Source: Cryptomeria japonica
Taxonomy: Eukaryota > Streptophyta > Pinopsida > Cupressales > Cupressaceae
Assembly: GCF_030272615.1 (NCBI RefSeq)
Contig: NC_081412.1
Coordinates: 341,747,370 to 341,811,369, forward strand
DNA length: 64,000 bases
Direction of reading: 5' to 3'
The notes below the pieces were generated by a model. It was not told the DNA's origin. It saw nothing but the letters and a program-made list of their open reading frames with translations, and made no database searches. Positions 10,898 to 22,879 of this stretch are shown here, piece after piece. Within the stretch, counting starts at the first letter, position 1. Each line of letters starts with the position of its first letter. The translations under genes and the position numbers were made by a program.

Positions 10898-12140
10898 GTG
10901 AACAACACCTCTCGGGAAATTGATTTCATAGAATCCTTTATGCATGTGCCTATAGTTGTGTCTCTTGGGCCTTATCATCACAATATTAATCCCCAATTGT
11001 CTAAGATAGACCAACATAAATTAGAAGCAGTCTGTATAGTGACAACTAAGCTTGATAGAGATGTGTCCACATTGATTTTAGTGTTTGATAATTTAGAATT
11101 TAAAATCAGAGAATGTTGTGATGAATCGATAAATTTGGATGGGAAATCATTATCATGGATGTTAATGATGGATGCTTGTTTTATTCTTCAATTCTGTAGA
11201 AGCTCTACGATATCAAGATCTGAGAGTAATTCCATTTTCTTCAGCCTTATTTTTCAAAGAGATGATTTAAAGAACTCCATGTTTTATGCTATACTAGGTG
11301 ATCTTATAAAGATGGAAAATCAAATTCCTCTATTTCTTATTTTAAAATTACTGGAGTTAGAAGGTGGAACACACGAATATGCAACAACAAAATTAGCTAC
11401 AATCCTGAGTAAATGTAGTTTGTTTCACAAAAACCCCTTTATCAAATTTTCACACGAGGATGCTATACCAAAACTGAAGGAGCACATGATGCGTGAATGA
11501 CCTACATACCATTTGTTGGATTTATGCAAGAATGATGATTAAAGATAAATTAACTAATTCAAGTGGGAAATAGGTAATGATTGTAAAGATGATCCTAAAT
11601 ATCCTAAAAAGGATAGGAGGACTACACCTAGGGAAGAATTGTTACATGGCAATAGTATTAAATTTCAACCTGGGTACATTAAATTTGAGAATAGAAAGTT
11701 TGGAAGTAGAATACTTTCCCTCCCTCCAATCATAATCACAGAGAACACAAAATCAAGTTTGCGGAACTTGATGGCTTATGATGAGTGTCAAAGATGATCC
11801 TGGTATCCAGAAGACACCGTAGTTTCACATTTTGTAATATTGTTGGATTATTAATCGATTCAGAGAAAGATGTTTCTATACTCAAAAAATCTAGAGTCAT
11901 TCAGAGGATGGTTGGTTGTGATGAAAATATAGCTCAAATGTTCAACCATACAAATTGTGGTGATTGTAGCCGCGAAGGAGTTTGACCTAATGGAATACCA
12001 TGAATGCAATTAATTTGATAAAAGGACTTTGGAAAGTTTCAACAAGACAAGAGTCATATCCAAGATGAGAAAATGGTCTAGCCGAAACCCTATGTCTTAT
12101 CGAAAACAAATTCGATTGGTAAGTGTAAATGCACACTTCA
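10898..12140 (+). pseudogene. DUF247 gene fragment, broken
   Basis: The open part 10898-11500 (200 codons) reads VPIVVSLGPYHHN, KLEAV, WMLMMDACFILQF and LGDLIKMENQIPLFLILKLLE. These are successive hallmark blocks of the plant DUF247 family: the PxVVSIGPYHH start, the DGCFLLE-like block and the MLENQIPFFVL-like block. After an in-frame TGA at 11498 the family text continues in shifting frames: HLLDLC, ILSLPPIIITENTKSSLRNL, then DSEKDVSILKKSRVIQRMVG at about 11850-11915, and a last WSSR block near 12075. The total of about 410 codons is close to family length (400-550). DUF247 proteins are plant-specific, usually with a C-terminal membrane anchor; I see no anchor here. It joins directly to a PRP8 fragment. 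Confidence 0.9.
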
Positions 12141-13070
12141 AAATATTGTGCGACTTCGTTGGGATGATTATGATTCCCATGACATACAGAGATATACAAG
12201 AGCCAAGATCCTGGATTACACAAGAGATAACATGTCAATCTATCCATTACCTACTGGTGTTATGATTACCATTGATCTTGCCTACAATCTATACTCTGCA
12301 TTTGGTAAGTGGTTCTCGGGTTCGAAACCTCTTCTAGCCCAAGCTATGAATAAAATAATGAGGTCAAATCCTGCACTATATGTATTAAGGCAACGTATAA
12401 ATAAAGGTCTACAACTTTATTTTTGTGAGTCCACAGATCCATACTTATCTATTCAAAATTATGGAGAAACTTTCAACAACCAAATCATATGGTTTCTAGA
12501 TAATACAAATGTATATCGTGTCACTATCCATCAAAATTTTGAAGGAAATCTTACAACGCCCATCAATGGTGCAATTTTTATATTCAACCTAAGGACAAGG
12601 CAACTATTTTTGAAGGTCATCCATACCAGTGTGTGGGCAGGGCATAAGCAACTTGGTCAACTAGAAAAATGGAAGACATCTGAAGAAGCAGATGCATTGG
12701 TAAGGTCATTACCAATTGATGAGCAACCAAAATAGATTATTGTTACATGTACAAGAATGTACATAAATAACATTTTCTTGCTTGATATTGATACTTTGTG
12801 TCCTTCATGTGAATAATGAGAAAGCAAAGATGTTGATGAAACTTGATAAGATAGTTGTTACCGAGCTGCATCACATTTGGTCAAGTTTTTCTGATGATCA
12901 ATGGACAAAGGTGGAAGTAGCTTTGAGAGACCTGATACTGGCTGACTATGCTAAGAAGAATAATGTTAATACATCTATGTTAATTTAGTCATAAATTAGG
13001 GATATTATACTAGGAGCCGAAATAACCCGACCTTCTCAGCTAACGTAACATATTGCAAAAATGGGCAGAG
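12141..13070 (+). pseudogene. PRP8: PRP8 (spliceosome core) fragment, broken
   Basis: The frame at 12148-12735 reads [68 protein letters not shown] and [19 protein letters not shown], which I recognise as the RNase H-like (domain IV) region of the U5 snRNP protein PRP8. A stop replaces Q after DEQPK. About 70-75 codons are then missing, and the match resumes at 12785 ([34 protein letters not shown]) and fades after GAEITRPSQ near 13035-13070. PRP8 is about 2350 residues, so this is a small internal part. Identity to plant PRP8 looks high, so capture is not extremely old. It cannot make PRP8. Confidence 0.93.
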
Positions 13071-14823
13071 CTGTGAGGACAAAAACCATAAGGAGATTGA
13101 TAAAGGCATTTTGTCAGATATTAGATTGTAATGATTCTGGATATATAAAAAAATATATTGGTTAGCAATGGATTCGATAAAACTTATAGATCGATGAAAC
13201 ATAAAACACATCTAATTGATATCATTATGTCTCTCTGATGAAAAAGGAGAAACCCTAAATTGCAATATGCACAAAATGACTTTGGTAAAAAGGTTTCTAA
13301 ATAAGTTTTCACAAATACTGTCATGGGGAGGAGTACCTTGTATTATTGATCAGAGGGTAAATGAATTTATCAGAGTGGGAATAATGTGAAATATCCAAAA
13401 GATATAGATAGCAGGTAATGATTTCAATCCAAAGACTGATGTGAATGTGAATAGCTATGAGGGGAATTATTTTATACTAACAAGGTGAACATTATGAACA
13501 AGAGAATTAATTATTTACATTAAAAGGAAAAGTGAAAAGCATGAGTAGAGGATAAAGATTATTTTACTAGAAGTAGGGAAGGTGCACAAAAGATAAAATA
13601 TTTTCACTTAATATGTGAGAAAGAAAATAATTTTATGCAACAAGCATGTGCCTTTGTTATTTAGTGTAAAATGTTTTCACGAAATTGAGATAAAGTGGAA
13701 ATGATAAGTTAATCGATGAAACGCGAGTAAAGGAGAGGGAAAATACTTTTGCAAACCGAAAGGAAGAATTTACTCAAAGGAAACCAAAGTATAGTGGGGT
13801 AAGAGTTATTTTCACATAAGCGGAGAAAAGTGAAGTTGATATATTGAATAAAGGCATAGTGGAACTTTATTCCAGAAACATACATTAAAGATCAAAGTGT
13901 ATATTGTGTAATTTAGGGTAATTAAATTATTCTTCATTTTAAAAGGATGTAACAGTGTGAAGTGCTCCCTTGCTCTTATAAATGAAAATTAATACCGAAT
14001 AGATAAAAAAGATCTAAATATAATAATATCATCAAACATTGTAATATATTATTTAAAAGACTATGTCCTATATTTAGGGTTTTCCATAGAGAAGTGCAAA
14101 AAATTTTTGCTTTCAAAGTGTTCAATTGCTTATTGTTTTAAATACAAAATATCATTAATATTGTCTCCAAATTTCTTCTTCTCAATCATACAAATTAGTG
14201 TATCAAGGATATATGTGATTTGTTAGTGCGACACAAGGTGCTTATGTGTGTTCTATTTAATGGGTCTTTTCAAGGAAGAGTTAAATATTGTTGGAGGAAT
14301 GTAGTGATTTAGAGGGATAGGATTGGATTACCGTTTTATGATTTATATATTTACACATTTGTGCAAGGCATAAACACATACTTCCAATATTTGCAAGGCA
14401 TAAATTGGAGTAGTGCTGAGCAATTTGAGTTTCTTGACATCTGATAAAGCAAAAGATCATTTTACCTCTGCAACTCAGGATAAGACATTGGTCAGTTTTC
14501 AAATCCATCATTAATCAAACCATCACAATATTTCAATTTCAGTTTTGTGCCAGTAAGAGATAGGAGTAGGGTTAAAAGTTAAATCAATCTATTTCAGATA
14601 TCCATTCCAATTTGGAATAGAGAATAGTTCAGTTAGAAGAATACATTTATAATCTGCTTAATCAAAAAAGGTACACCCTCTTAGGTCCTATAGAGCCTAA
14701 AGTGCAGGGAATTACAATCATTTGGGTTGTTTCTGTTTGTTGGCCAAAGTCATGCGTTGAACCTGAACATAAAACTTGGCATATTCTTAGGGTTCAACCA
14801 ACTAGTGATTTTGATCTCCACCA
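13071..14823 (+). other. Remainder of the E7 left LTR, no gene
   Basis: AT-rich sequence lies between the PRP8 fragment and the PBS. Small open frames (such as 14281-14511, minus strand, and 14702-14893) show no recognisable domain. A TATA-like CTTATAAATG at about 13975 could belong to the LTR promoter, but I cannot support a start site. Confidence 0.5.
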
Positions 14824-14826
14824 AAT

Positions 14827-14844
14827 TGGCGACTCTGCTGGGGA
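14827..14844 (+). other. E7 primer binding site
   Basis: TGGCGACTCTGCTGGGGA, 3 bp after the inferred LTR end, is a PBS type common in plant gypsy-related and LARD elements. I do not assign the tRNA with certainty. Confidence 0.75.
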
Positions 14845-15057
14845 TAAACACATAAGATTATCATTAGGAAGAGTTGAAGATTGCTTGATCTAAATTTTAT
14901 TGCAACATATTTAAAAATTATGGAAGTTGGCTTTGCTGGAGAAATGAACCCAAGAAATACTTTGATATTTTTCCTCGTCAAGAGGTGGCGACTTTGAAAA
15001 ATTAATTGTGGCTGCAAAACATTCAAAAAACTGTATCAATAATATTTATATTCTGGT

Positions 15058-17048
15058 ATGACTCCAAGTGAAGATATGGATTATGGCCAAATTTTTCCAG
15101 GAAGTTTTAATATTGAGAAGTATAATTTCAATAACATCAATGATTATCCAAAAATTCCATCATTTGGTAAAGCGACAAAAGATGACCTGCAAGATGAGAT
15201 CATGATGTTAGAAAAGAAAAGGAATATGTTGATGTTGTTGCAGAGGAGGGATATGTTAGCCCAAGAAGTTGCTAACCTAAAATTATAATACCATCCCCAT
15301 CACCAAATATCTTCTAAAGTATAACAAGACATGCCCATGGTGTACACATCCCAAATTCATTTGATTAGTACAAGTCATATTCAAACAAGTACACCTATTT
15401 CTCAAAATATAAATTCACAACCTCTCAAAATCAATACATCCTCTGTTCCAATAGAATACCAATGCCTGCAATACCATCCTTACAATAAAGCTCAAAACTA
15501 TCACAATCGAAGGAGGCATACCCAAAATATGCGAGGACTTCAAAATGCTCAACCTCATGCATTCATGAGAGGATCTATGAACATGGATATATATCAATAG
15601 ATGGAGTTCACAGGGACATAAGGATATCTAAATAAGGTCATGTCACAAAATGTTCATATTGCTGAAGATGTGTCAAATAATAAATTAATTAATTAGACTT
15701 CAAAATTGTTGCTAGTTGAGGAATCACGAATAGTTGGAAAGTCTCTGGATCAAGTAACCCTAGAGAAGGATAGTATGACAGTATATCCATACACAAATAG
15801 GGGTCTATATAATGATTAGGTGATTGATGATTATGCTCACAGTCCTATGGATACGAATGACATCCATGATTGGGATGTAGAGAGTGATTGTGAACCTGAA
15901 AAAATTATTACAAGCTCTAATAATCAGAAATGGCCTCAATTATCTGATACATTTCTTGAAAATGAAGAATCTACTAATTATTATGATAGGGAGGAAACAT
16001 GCTTGCTTGAAAATGAACAAATAATCGATGCATCCATACATGAATATTATAAGGACATAACATGTCAAGTGGAAGCATATGAGACAAATGAGGAAGTAGT
16101 AGTGAACAAATTTCAAATTTGCTAGACATGGAATACCATAAATATGCTCATAGGAGTAATTCAAAATTCTTATGTCCTACATAGATTGATTTTGATAATG
16201 AGGACATGTAGAGTAGGAATGAAATAAAAACAAAGGAAGTGAATAAGTTTTAGGGAGAAGTTGCATATAACAAGGAAGTGTATCATGAACAACAAGATAT
16301 GCACATACACTTGAAAATAATTTTCAATTTTTTCCAAACCCATTGTGTGATAAAATGACAGCGGAAGATTGCAATTTGGAAGATACTGTTGAAAACACAT
16401 TATATGAGGATTCCTTCTATTTTTCTGATGAATGAACTAATGATAGTGAGAACTCATGCAATGACCAACAAATAGAGGAAGCATATGAATTTGAAGATAA
16501 TTTAATTATTTTTTTATGATACAAATAAAGATGATTAGATAATATACTGCCAAAGTGTATCCGACAATGATTTTTGTGTATTTCCAAATCCACTATACAA
16601 AGAAGAAATATTTTTAGACAGTATAGACATTGCAACAGTGTGTGAGGATGAGATGTGTAATGCCTTGATAAAATCTTGTGAAGGAATAGCCACAAAGGTC
16701 AATAATTTTGCATACCCTAATGTTGGTGATATTTAAATAATTTCACCAAATTCTAAGGATAAAATGAGAAGTGAAAAACAATGTCTTTCAAATGAAGTGC
16801 AACATTCCTATAAAGTAGGGCTAGATGATAAAGTATTTATGGATAAAACACTATTTAAAAAGGTAGACTTTGCCAAACCTGAGGGTGTAATAATTTGTGA
16901 AAATTCAAGTTCCTATTTGGTGAAAACAAAGAGAGAAAGTAATTACCATAGCGCATATTATTCAAAAAATCCTTTCCATAATTTTAGGATGAAATATGGA
17001 GTTAGCAATGAGGGACATTATAATACATATGGGGAATATAGAAAGTAA
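15058..17048 (+). pseudogene. Decayed unknown ORF in the E7 internal region
   Basis: Three open stretches, 15058-15288, 15331-15600 and 15820-16125, are in the same frame, and a fourth (16764-17048) follows in another. Together they look like one old ORF of 350 or more codons with stops. The first ends with a likely coiled coil (KDDLQDEIMMLEKKRNMLML), the middle is rich in N, Q, S and T, and the third is acidic (DWDVESDCEPEK). I recognise no family. It occupies the place of gag in this pol-less element, so it may be an element-specific protein, but this is inference. Confidence 0.5.
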
Positions 17049-17325
17049 GATAAATATTTTCAGTGGGCATTTGATCTTGGAAAGAGTCATGATGAAATAA
17101 ACACAATCAATGGCATTTGTAAGTGTGACATATTGTTATATGATGACTATCGAGTATTCGATCGAGGGAAGAATTAATGTTCACTTTTTGGGGGCCTAGG
17201 GTCACCAAATAAAGTTTCAACGCAATTAATAGAGGAAAAATGACTTGGACACTTGGTTTGCTTCCACCAGAGATGTTGGATTCTTGCTATGCCCGCAAGG
17301 AGCGTACATCCCCAAATAGAGCCAC

Positions 17326-17660
17326 TGTTGGAACCCAAATTTTTTGCAAAATTTAGGGTTTCCTAAATAAGAAAAATCAATAAAAACCCTAAAATTGCAT
17401 CTACTGTGAAGACATGTTTGCATATAGAGATGAATACTATTATAATTTTAAATTCGAATGGAGCTTGATATTTCAAATTTCCACACTATATGTGGGGTAA
17501 ATGCGGCTCCCATAAGGGTAGAGCCTAGCATATAGTTTCAAAAGGGGACCAATATATGTCATAAAAGCACTAATGAGGATCAAGGCATGCAAAGGAAAAT
17601 ATAGGTTTCGGGTATAAGTTATATTATTTAAATTAATTTAATTTAATAAATAATTTATTT
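17326..17660 (+). repeat. E7 right LTR, start only
   Basis: It starts TGTTGGAACCC and follows 9932-10267 closely (roughly 93 percent by eye). It ends where the microsatellite begins. I see no clear polypurine tract just before it. Confidence 0.8.
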
Positions 17661-17983
17661 AATATATGTATGTATATATATATATCTACATATATATATA
17701 CATGCATATATGTATATGTATATGTATATATACACATATATATGTGTATGTATATATGTGTATGTATGTATATGTATGTATGTATGTATGCATGCATGCA
17801 TGTACATATATATGTATATATGTATATATACATATACATGTATATATACATATACATGTGTATATACATATACATATATATACATATGTATATATGTGTA
17901 TATATATGTATATATATGCATATATATACATATACATGCATATATATATATACATAAATAGATATACATATACATATATATAT

Positions 17984-18024
<41 letters not shown>

Positions 18025-18037
18025 AATATACATATAC

Positions 18038-18068
<31 letters not shown>

Positions 18069-18236
18069 TACAAATACACATATAAATGTACACATACACA
18101 CACACACACATATATATACATATACATACATATATGTAGATATATGTATATATACACACACACATAGATATATGTACATATACACACACACATAGATATA
18201 TGTACACACACACACACACATATATACATATATACA

Positions 18237-18270
<34 letters not shown>

Positions 18271-18577
18271 CACATACACACACACACATATATATACACA
18301 TATCCACACACACACACACACATATATGTATATATATACATACATATACATATATACACACACATATATATACACATATCTACACATATATATGTATATA
18401 TATAGATATATATACATATGTATATATACAGATATGTATACATACATACATACATGTATGTACACATATATACATACATACATGTATGTACACATATATA
18501 CATACATACATGTATGTACACATATATACATACATATATGTAGATATACATGTATGTACACACACACACACACACAT

Positions 18578-18611
<34 letters not shown>

Positions 18612-18657
18612 GTATGTATATATATATATGTGTATGTATATATATATGTGTGTGTGT

Positions 18658-18722
<65 letters not shown>

Positions 18723-18825
18723 CATATATATACATATATATGTATGTATACACACACACACACATATATATATATATGTATGTATATATATACATATATA
18801 TTTGCACATACATACATATATATAT
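17661..18825. repeat. Long TA/CA/TACA microsatellite, left half
   Basis: About 1.2 kb of mixed TA, CA, TACA and TATACA repeats is present, including a CA run of more than 20 units near 18660-18712. Very long open frames on both strands (up to 397 codons of C, Y, I, M, V, T and H) are products of the repeat and are not genes. It sits at the place of the short TA tract in the left E7 LTR. Confidence 0.97.
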
Positions 18826-19593
18826 TGTTAGATACAATGCACCATTGAGAGGGGGAGGGGGTGAATCAATGGTTCTCAAATCTTTTCCCTTTACTAATCC
18901 TATGTGAGCAAAGATCTACCTCAATGCAGACTAACTGCTTAGTGGGAAGACCAACGCAAATGCAATCACACAAGGGACATCACATAACACTAGTATATAT
19001 GAGGAAAACCCAAGATGGGAAAAACCTCGGTGAGTAATGCTGCTAGAGTCTACTACTCCAATCCAACCTCACAATGAAAACACAGTTATAAAGTTTAGGA
19101 CACCAAACCAAGGAGCACCAACCCCTGCACCGAGCTACAACTTAGTGTTCACAATATAAACATCAAATACATAAGTAGTTATGTTGTTACAAGTGAATCT
19201 TGCAACCTTATCATATATCTTACTCTGTCGGTGAGATACCTTCTCTGCTACACTGAATCACTCTTCTGCTACTCTCTTTTGCTGCTTAATTGCCGATTAA
19301 CTCTACTAGTACACTTATACTGTTCTTCTACTCTGTTGGATCTCCACCTTGCTCTTTGCTCTTCACTAGTATAACACTTTTCCAGTTCTTTGTCTTCCTT
19401 CTCTGTAGCCTCCTTCACATTTGCTCTGTCGATATGAACACTACGGGTTCTTCTCTCCTACCAGTTGAATGCTTCAACTAGGTTCTCCCTCACTCTCCCT
19501 CACTTCTCAGATGCTCATCAAGCACTAGGCTGATTTGCTCTTACATGCAGAAGTATCATACTTCGCAGTAGCACCCTATTCTTCTATTACAAC
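18826..19593 (-). repeat. E5 3' LTR, piece 1
   Basis: It begins TGTTAGATACAATGCACC and matches 46338-47218 apart from an insertion in the latter. It is cut at ACAAC by the insertion of E2. Confidence 0.92.
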
Positions 19594-21013
19594 TGTAGAC
19601 ATATAAAAATGACCATATTCCTAAATGAATATTTAATGCTCATTTTATTCTCATTCCTCTATTTTAATTAAATCACCCACATTCCTCTATTTAAATTAAA
19701 TAAATTATTTAATTAATTTATTTAAATTCACTTAAGCCTTTTATATCATTTAATTGAATAAATCATTTTATTTAATTAAATCCCTTCTCTCCACTTTTAA
19801 TGAAATTTACATTTAATTAAATAGTTCATCCCAAATAAATAAATCTAATTTATTTAAATTCCCCACTTGCAACCAAATTAAAATAAAGCAATTTATTTTA
19901 ATTGAATCCTATTATTCCTCACCCACTTGCATTTTCCTACATCTCCCACTTGCCTCCTAACCCTCTTCCTAAATTCTTCTAGAATCCCTCTAATCCTAAT
20001 CAATTAACCTAAACCCTTCAATTATCCCCTTTCCCTAAATTTGAGGAGGTCACTTCTCAAATTTGGAGTAAAGTCTTCCAAAGGCATTAAAGCCTTTATG
20101 CCTTCAACAAGCTAACTTGTTGAATACCCCCAAATTTGGAAGAACTCTTATAAATTTGTCCCCAAAGTCTTTCAAACCATTAATGGTTAACTAACCCTTT
20201 GTGGCATGGTTAGAGACTTTTTGCCTAACTCAACCTTCATCTAACCCAAGGGTCTCATCAAGCATTCATTGCTTTGACCATGGTTATTCCTTTAACCTTT
20301 GCACAAGAGTTTATCCTTTGGGTAACCCTAACCTAACCTTAACTCTTACCTGCTACTCAAGAATTTAATGCTTCTTACCTCTCCTCTCAAGCAGTCTTAT
20401 GTTGACAATTGTCATCATTTCATTGGTGAGAATTGTAAACGTAGATTGATAGCTTTCAATCCCGACCCTTGATTAGATCTTTCAATCCTGACCATCCATT
20501 GCCCTGTTTCTTCTATAAATATAACTCTCATCCCTCCATTTTAGGATCCAAGTCTTTAGCATCATACTTATACTTAATTTTAACAAGCATTTAGCCTCTC
20601 TTTGTAATAGAAATAAATCTAATAATCATTTTAGAGTATTTCTATCATCTTAGATTAAATCATATAGCTAGTATATCATGTTAGGATAGTATTTTTACTA
20701 ACCTTGTCATCTTATCATCTACTTTAGTTCATTTGCAAGAATCATGCATAAATAGGATGCATTCATACTAAATTTGATCAAAAGCATCCCTCATTCTTGC
20801 ATTTGTCATCCCTAAGTCACTTTGCTCAGTGATCTGAGAGCAAAGGCATTGGCTTGAGGGACCTTGTGAGATAGAGAACCATGGAACACTCCTTGGGAAG
20901 TTGAGCTATTCCTCATGGCTCCATAACTTGCACCAAGAGTCCCATGGGTGCGTGGGAAAGTCTTTGAATATTTTTACAATTTGAGTTTCATTGAACCGCT
21001 TTTCCCACATACA
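19594..21013 (+). repeat. E2 5' LTR (1420 bp)
   Basis: It starts TGTAGACATATAAAAATGACC and ends CATACA. It is very similar to the 3' LTR. It lacks two short blocks (near 20327 and 20372) that are present in the 3' LTR at about 38400 and 38450, so the copies differ mainly by small deletions. Confidence 0.93.
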
Positions 21014-21017
21014 TTTT

Positions 21018-21035
21018 TGGCGCCCACTGTGGGGC
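21018..21035 (+). other. E2 primer binding site (TGGCGCCC type)
   Basis: TGGCGCCCACTGTGGGGC lies 4 bp after the LTR end. E4 has the same type. Confidence 0.9.
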
Positions 21036-21119
21036 TTAACCCCATTAATCAAATCGGTTTTTGAATATGACCAACTTTGCAGGTACGCGGGAAACGAGAA
21101 TCGACATGTAGGGAACCTT

Positions 21120-21365
21120 TGATAGCGCATCTGGTTAAAACTTCGACGCATCCGGTATATTGTTCAGCGCGTCAGACTCATATCTTAGCGTGTAGGAGAC
21201 CTTCCTTAGCACATAGAGTTTTTAAGTCTTTCATGTAGCTTTCAGCATGGGAATTTAACAGTCCAATGCATTTGACAAACAACTTAGCGCGTCAGGTCTG
21301 TCTGATAGCGCATCCAGGGCATTCTGTAGTGCGTACAGTGTATTCTGTAGTGCATCACAGACAGA
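21120..21365 (+). repeat. TAGCGC 21-bp array 1 in the E2 leader
   Basis: Several copies of a unit starting TAGCGC or TAGTGC recur with 21-bp spacing in the best part (21306-21347). Other copies are more spread out. Confidence 0.75.
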
Positions 21366-22879
21366 GGACAAGAAATAATTTGTAACAGAGACTTCGAGAA
21401 TTAGACTTGTGAAACTCTACAAAGCCATCATTTTGCTAACGAATTAATTGTTGTTTTGCAGGTTACTAATGGTTTAATTGCATGTTTGGAGCTTTTTTAT
21501 TTTTATTTTTTTTAAGCTAGATTTAAAGTAATTGGAAGTTTTTACTAACTTAGCTAAGTTAGTTAACAAAATTAAATTCCTTTCATTTCTTGTTTAAAGC
21601 TAAAAATTGAACTCACACCTTATTTGGGTACCTAAAAAGAACCACAAACAAAAATCTTTCTTGCTTTCCTAGGAGAAAACTTTCATTTGGGTTTCTAAAA
21701 AGAACCAACAAATTTTCATTTTGCAAAAAAAGCTTTAAAAAGAACCTCACCATCCTTTGGTGTATAAAAGGATCAACTTTTAAATTTTTTTGCAAAGAAA
21801 AAGAACTTCACTTGTCCAAATTTATTCCAAGTTAAAGAGGGAAATTCTTCCCCTTTTATCGATTTTTTTGTGGACCAAAAATCGAATGTTTGCTTTGTTG
21901 ACTAGGTTTCTTTACTAGATCAGATAACCATTGATTTGAGAAAATAAAATGAACACCAAGTTTTTGTGGAGCAATATCTCCATATAAATTTTAGCAAATC
22001 ATTGTGATAAAAGGCTAAAAAGAACACTTGTGTGCTTCACTTCGAAAGTGGAAGGTATATGCTCTCCCCTTAACTGGGTGATCAAAAAGTCAAACCACTC
22101 TTACGCTTTCATTGTTTTTAAGCATTAAAACCTTTAGCAGGCTTGCCCTCCCAAGGAGTTGAACAACTGTTAAAGCCATTCTTTGGTTGGTGTGAGGGGA
22201 ACGACCTAAGTGGGGAACGACTTTGACGCCAAGTGTTCCAACCCACTATAATCAAAAGTGGAAAGTGACGAAAGTCCTTTTCAACAGTTGCACGCAGCGA
22301 TTAGCCTTCCCCCAGTATCTTTACGATACATAAAGCCTTTGTTCTAAAGGTTGGGAAGCCTCCTAAGGGAGTTTATCATTGACAGCCGAACGGGAAGCCT
22401 GATTACGAACTTTAGCATTAGAAACTTTGAGCCGAGTCAGTATCCAAACATTTGCAGTATCATAGTGCAAGGGTGGGGAAGAATCCGCCCCCAAGATTAG
22501 TCACCATATATCTCCCAAGATAAATACTCAATTGTGAAGCAATTCACTTTGAGTTAATTTCTGGCAAAAGGCAAAAAAATGGGCGCCCCGTAGGGGGTGA
22601 CAAGGATGTTTGAGCTGACGGAGTATCGAGACTAGTAAGCTATGGTATTGTCGATGACCCTTGAATAAAGAGTCTGATTGAATTGTATTTTCTGTATCCA
22701 AACCTGTTAAAACACTGGGGATTTGAACACATCCTCGTAGAACATACACTCATTGTTTAGACTAGGCAAAATGGTTATCTCTTTTGTGCCGTGCTTTCAT
22801 TTCTTACTTCAGAAAATCATCCATCATCATTGAGACAAAGTTCACAAATCATAGAAAACTACCAAGTCAAAATACCAGG

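Larger units (their letters stand above)
9932..14823 (+). repeat. E7 left LTR (inferred, about 4.9 kb)
   Basis: The start is defined by homology with 17326 onward. The end is defined by CCACCA directly before the TGGCGACTCTGCTGGGGA PBS. It contains an AT microsatellite (10268-10311) and the DUF247-PRP8 pseudogene. An alternative is a shorter LTR with later insertions; only the hidden second copy could decide. Confidence 0.55.
9932..17660 (+). mobile_element. E7: non-autonomous LARD-like LTR retrotransposon (left part)
   Basis: About 330 bp at 9932 recur at 17326 with some two dozen differences by eye, both starting near T(G/A)TTGGAACCC. A PBS (14827-14844) sits just after CCACCA at 14823, which fits the end of a LTR. 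This gives a LTR of about 4.9 kb and an internal region of only 2.5 kb without pol, the form called LARD. The right LTR is interrupted at a microsatellite by E5 and E3, so its remainder should lie beyond 64000. The LTR length is inferred from the PBS and is not confirmed by a full second copy. Confidence 0.65.

Noticed and set aside
10898-11500. A functional DUF247 gene of 200 codons
   Set aside because: It lacks half of the family length in frame, and the rest follows in broken frames fused to PRP8.
12148-12735. An independent small gene of 195 codons
   Set aside because: The sequence is an internal part of PRP8 with stops at homologous coding positions and no own start context.
17633-18907. 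Open frames of up to 397 codons on both strands rich in C, Y, I, V, M, T and H
   Set aside because: They are translations of TA/CA/TACA microsatellite; all six frames stay open because the repeats rarely form stops.
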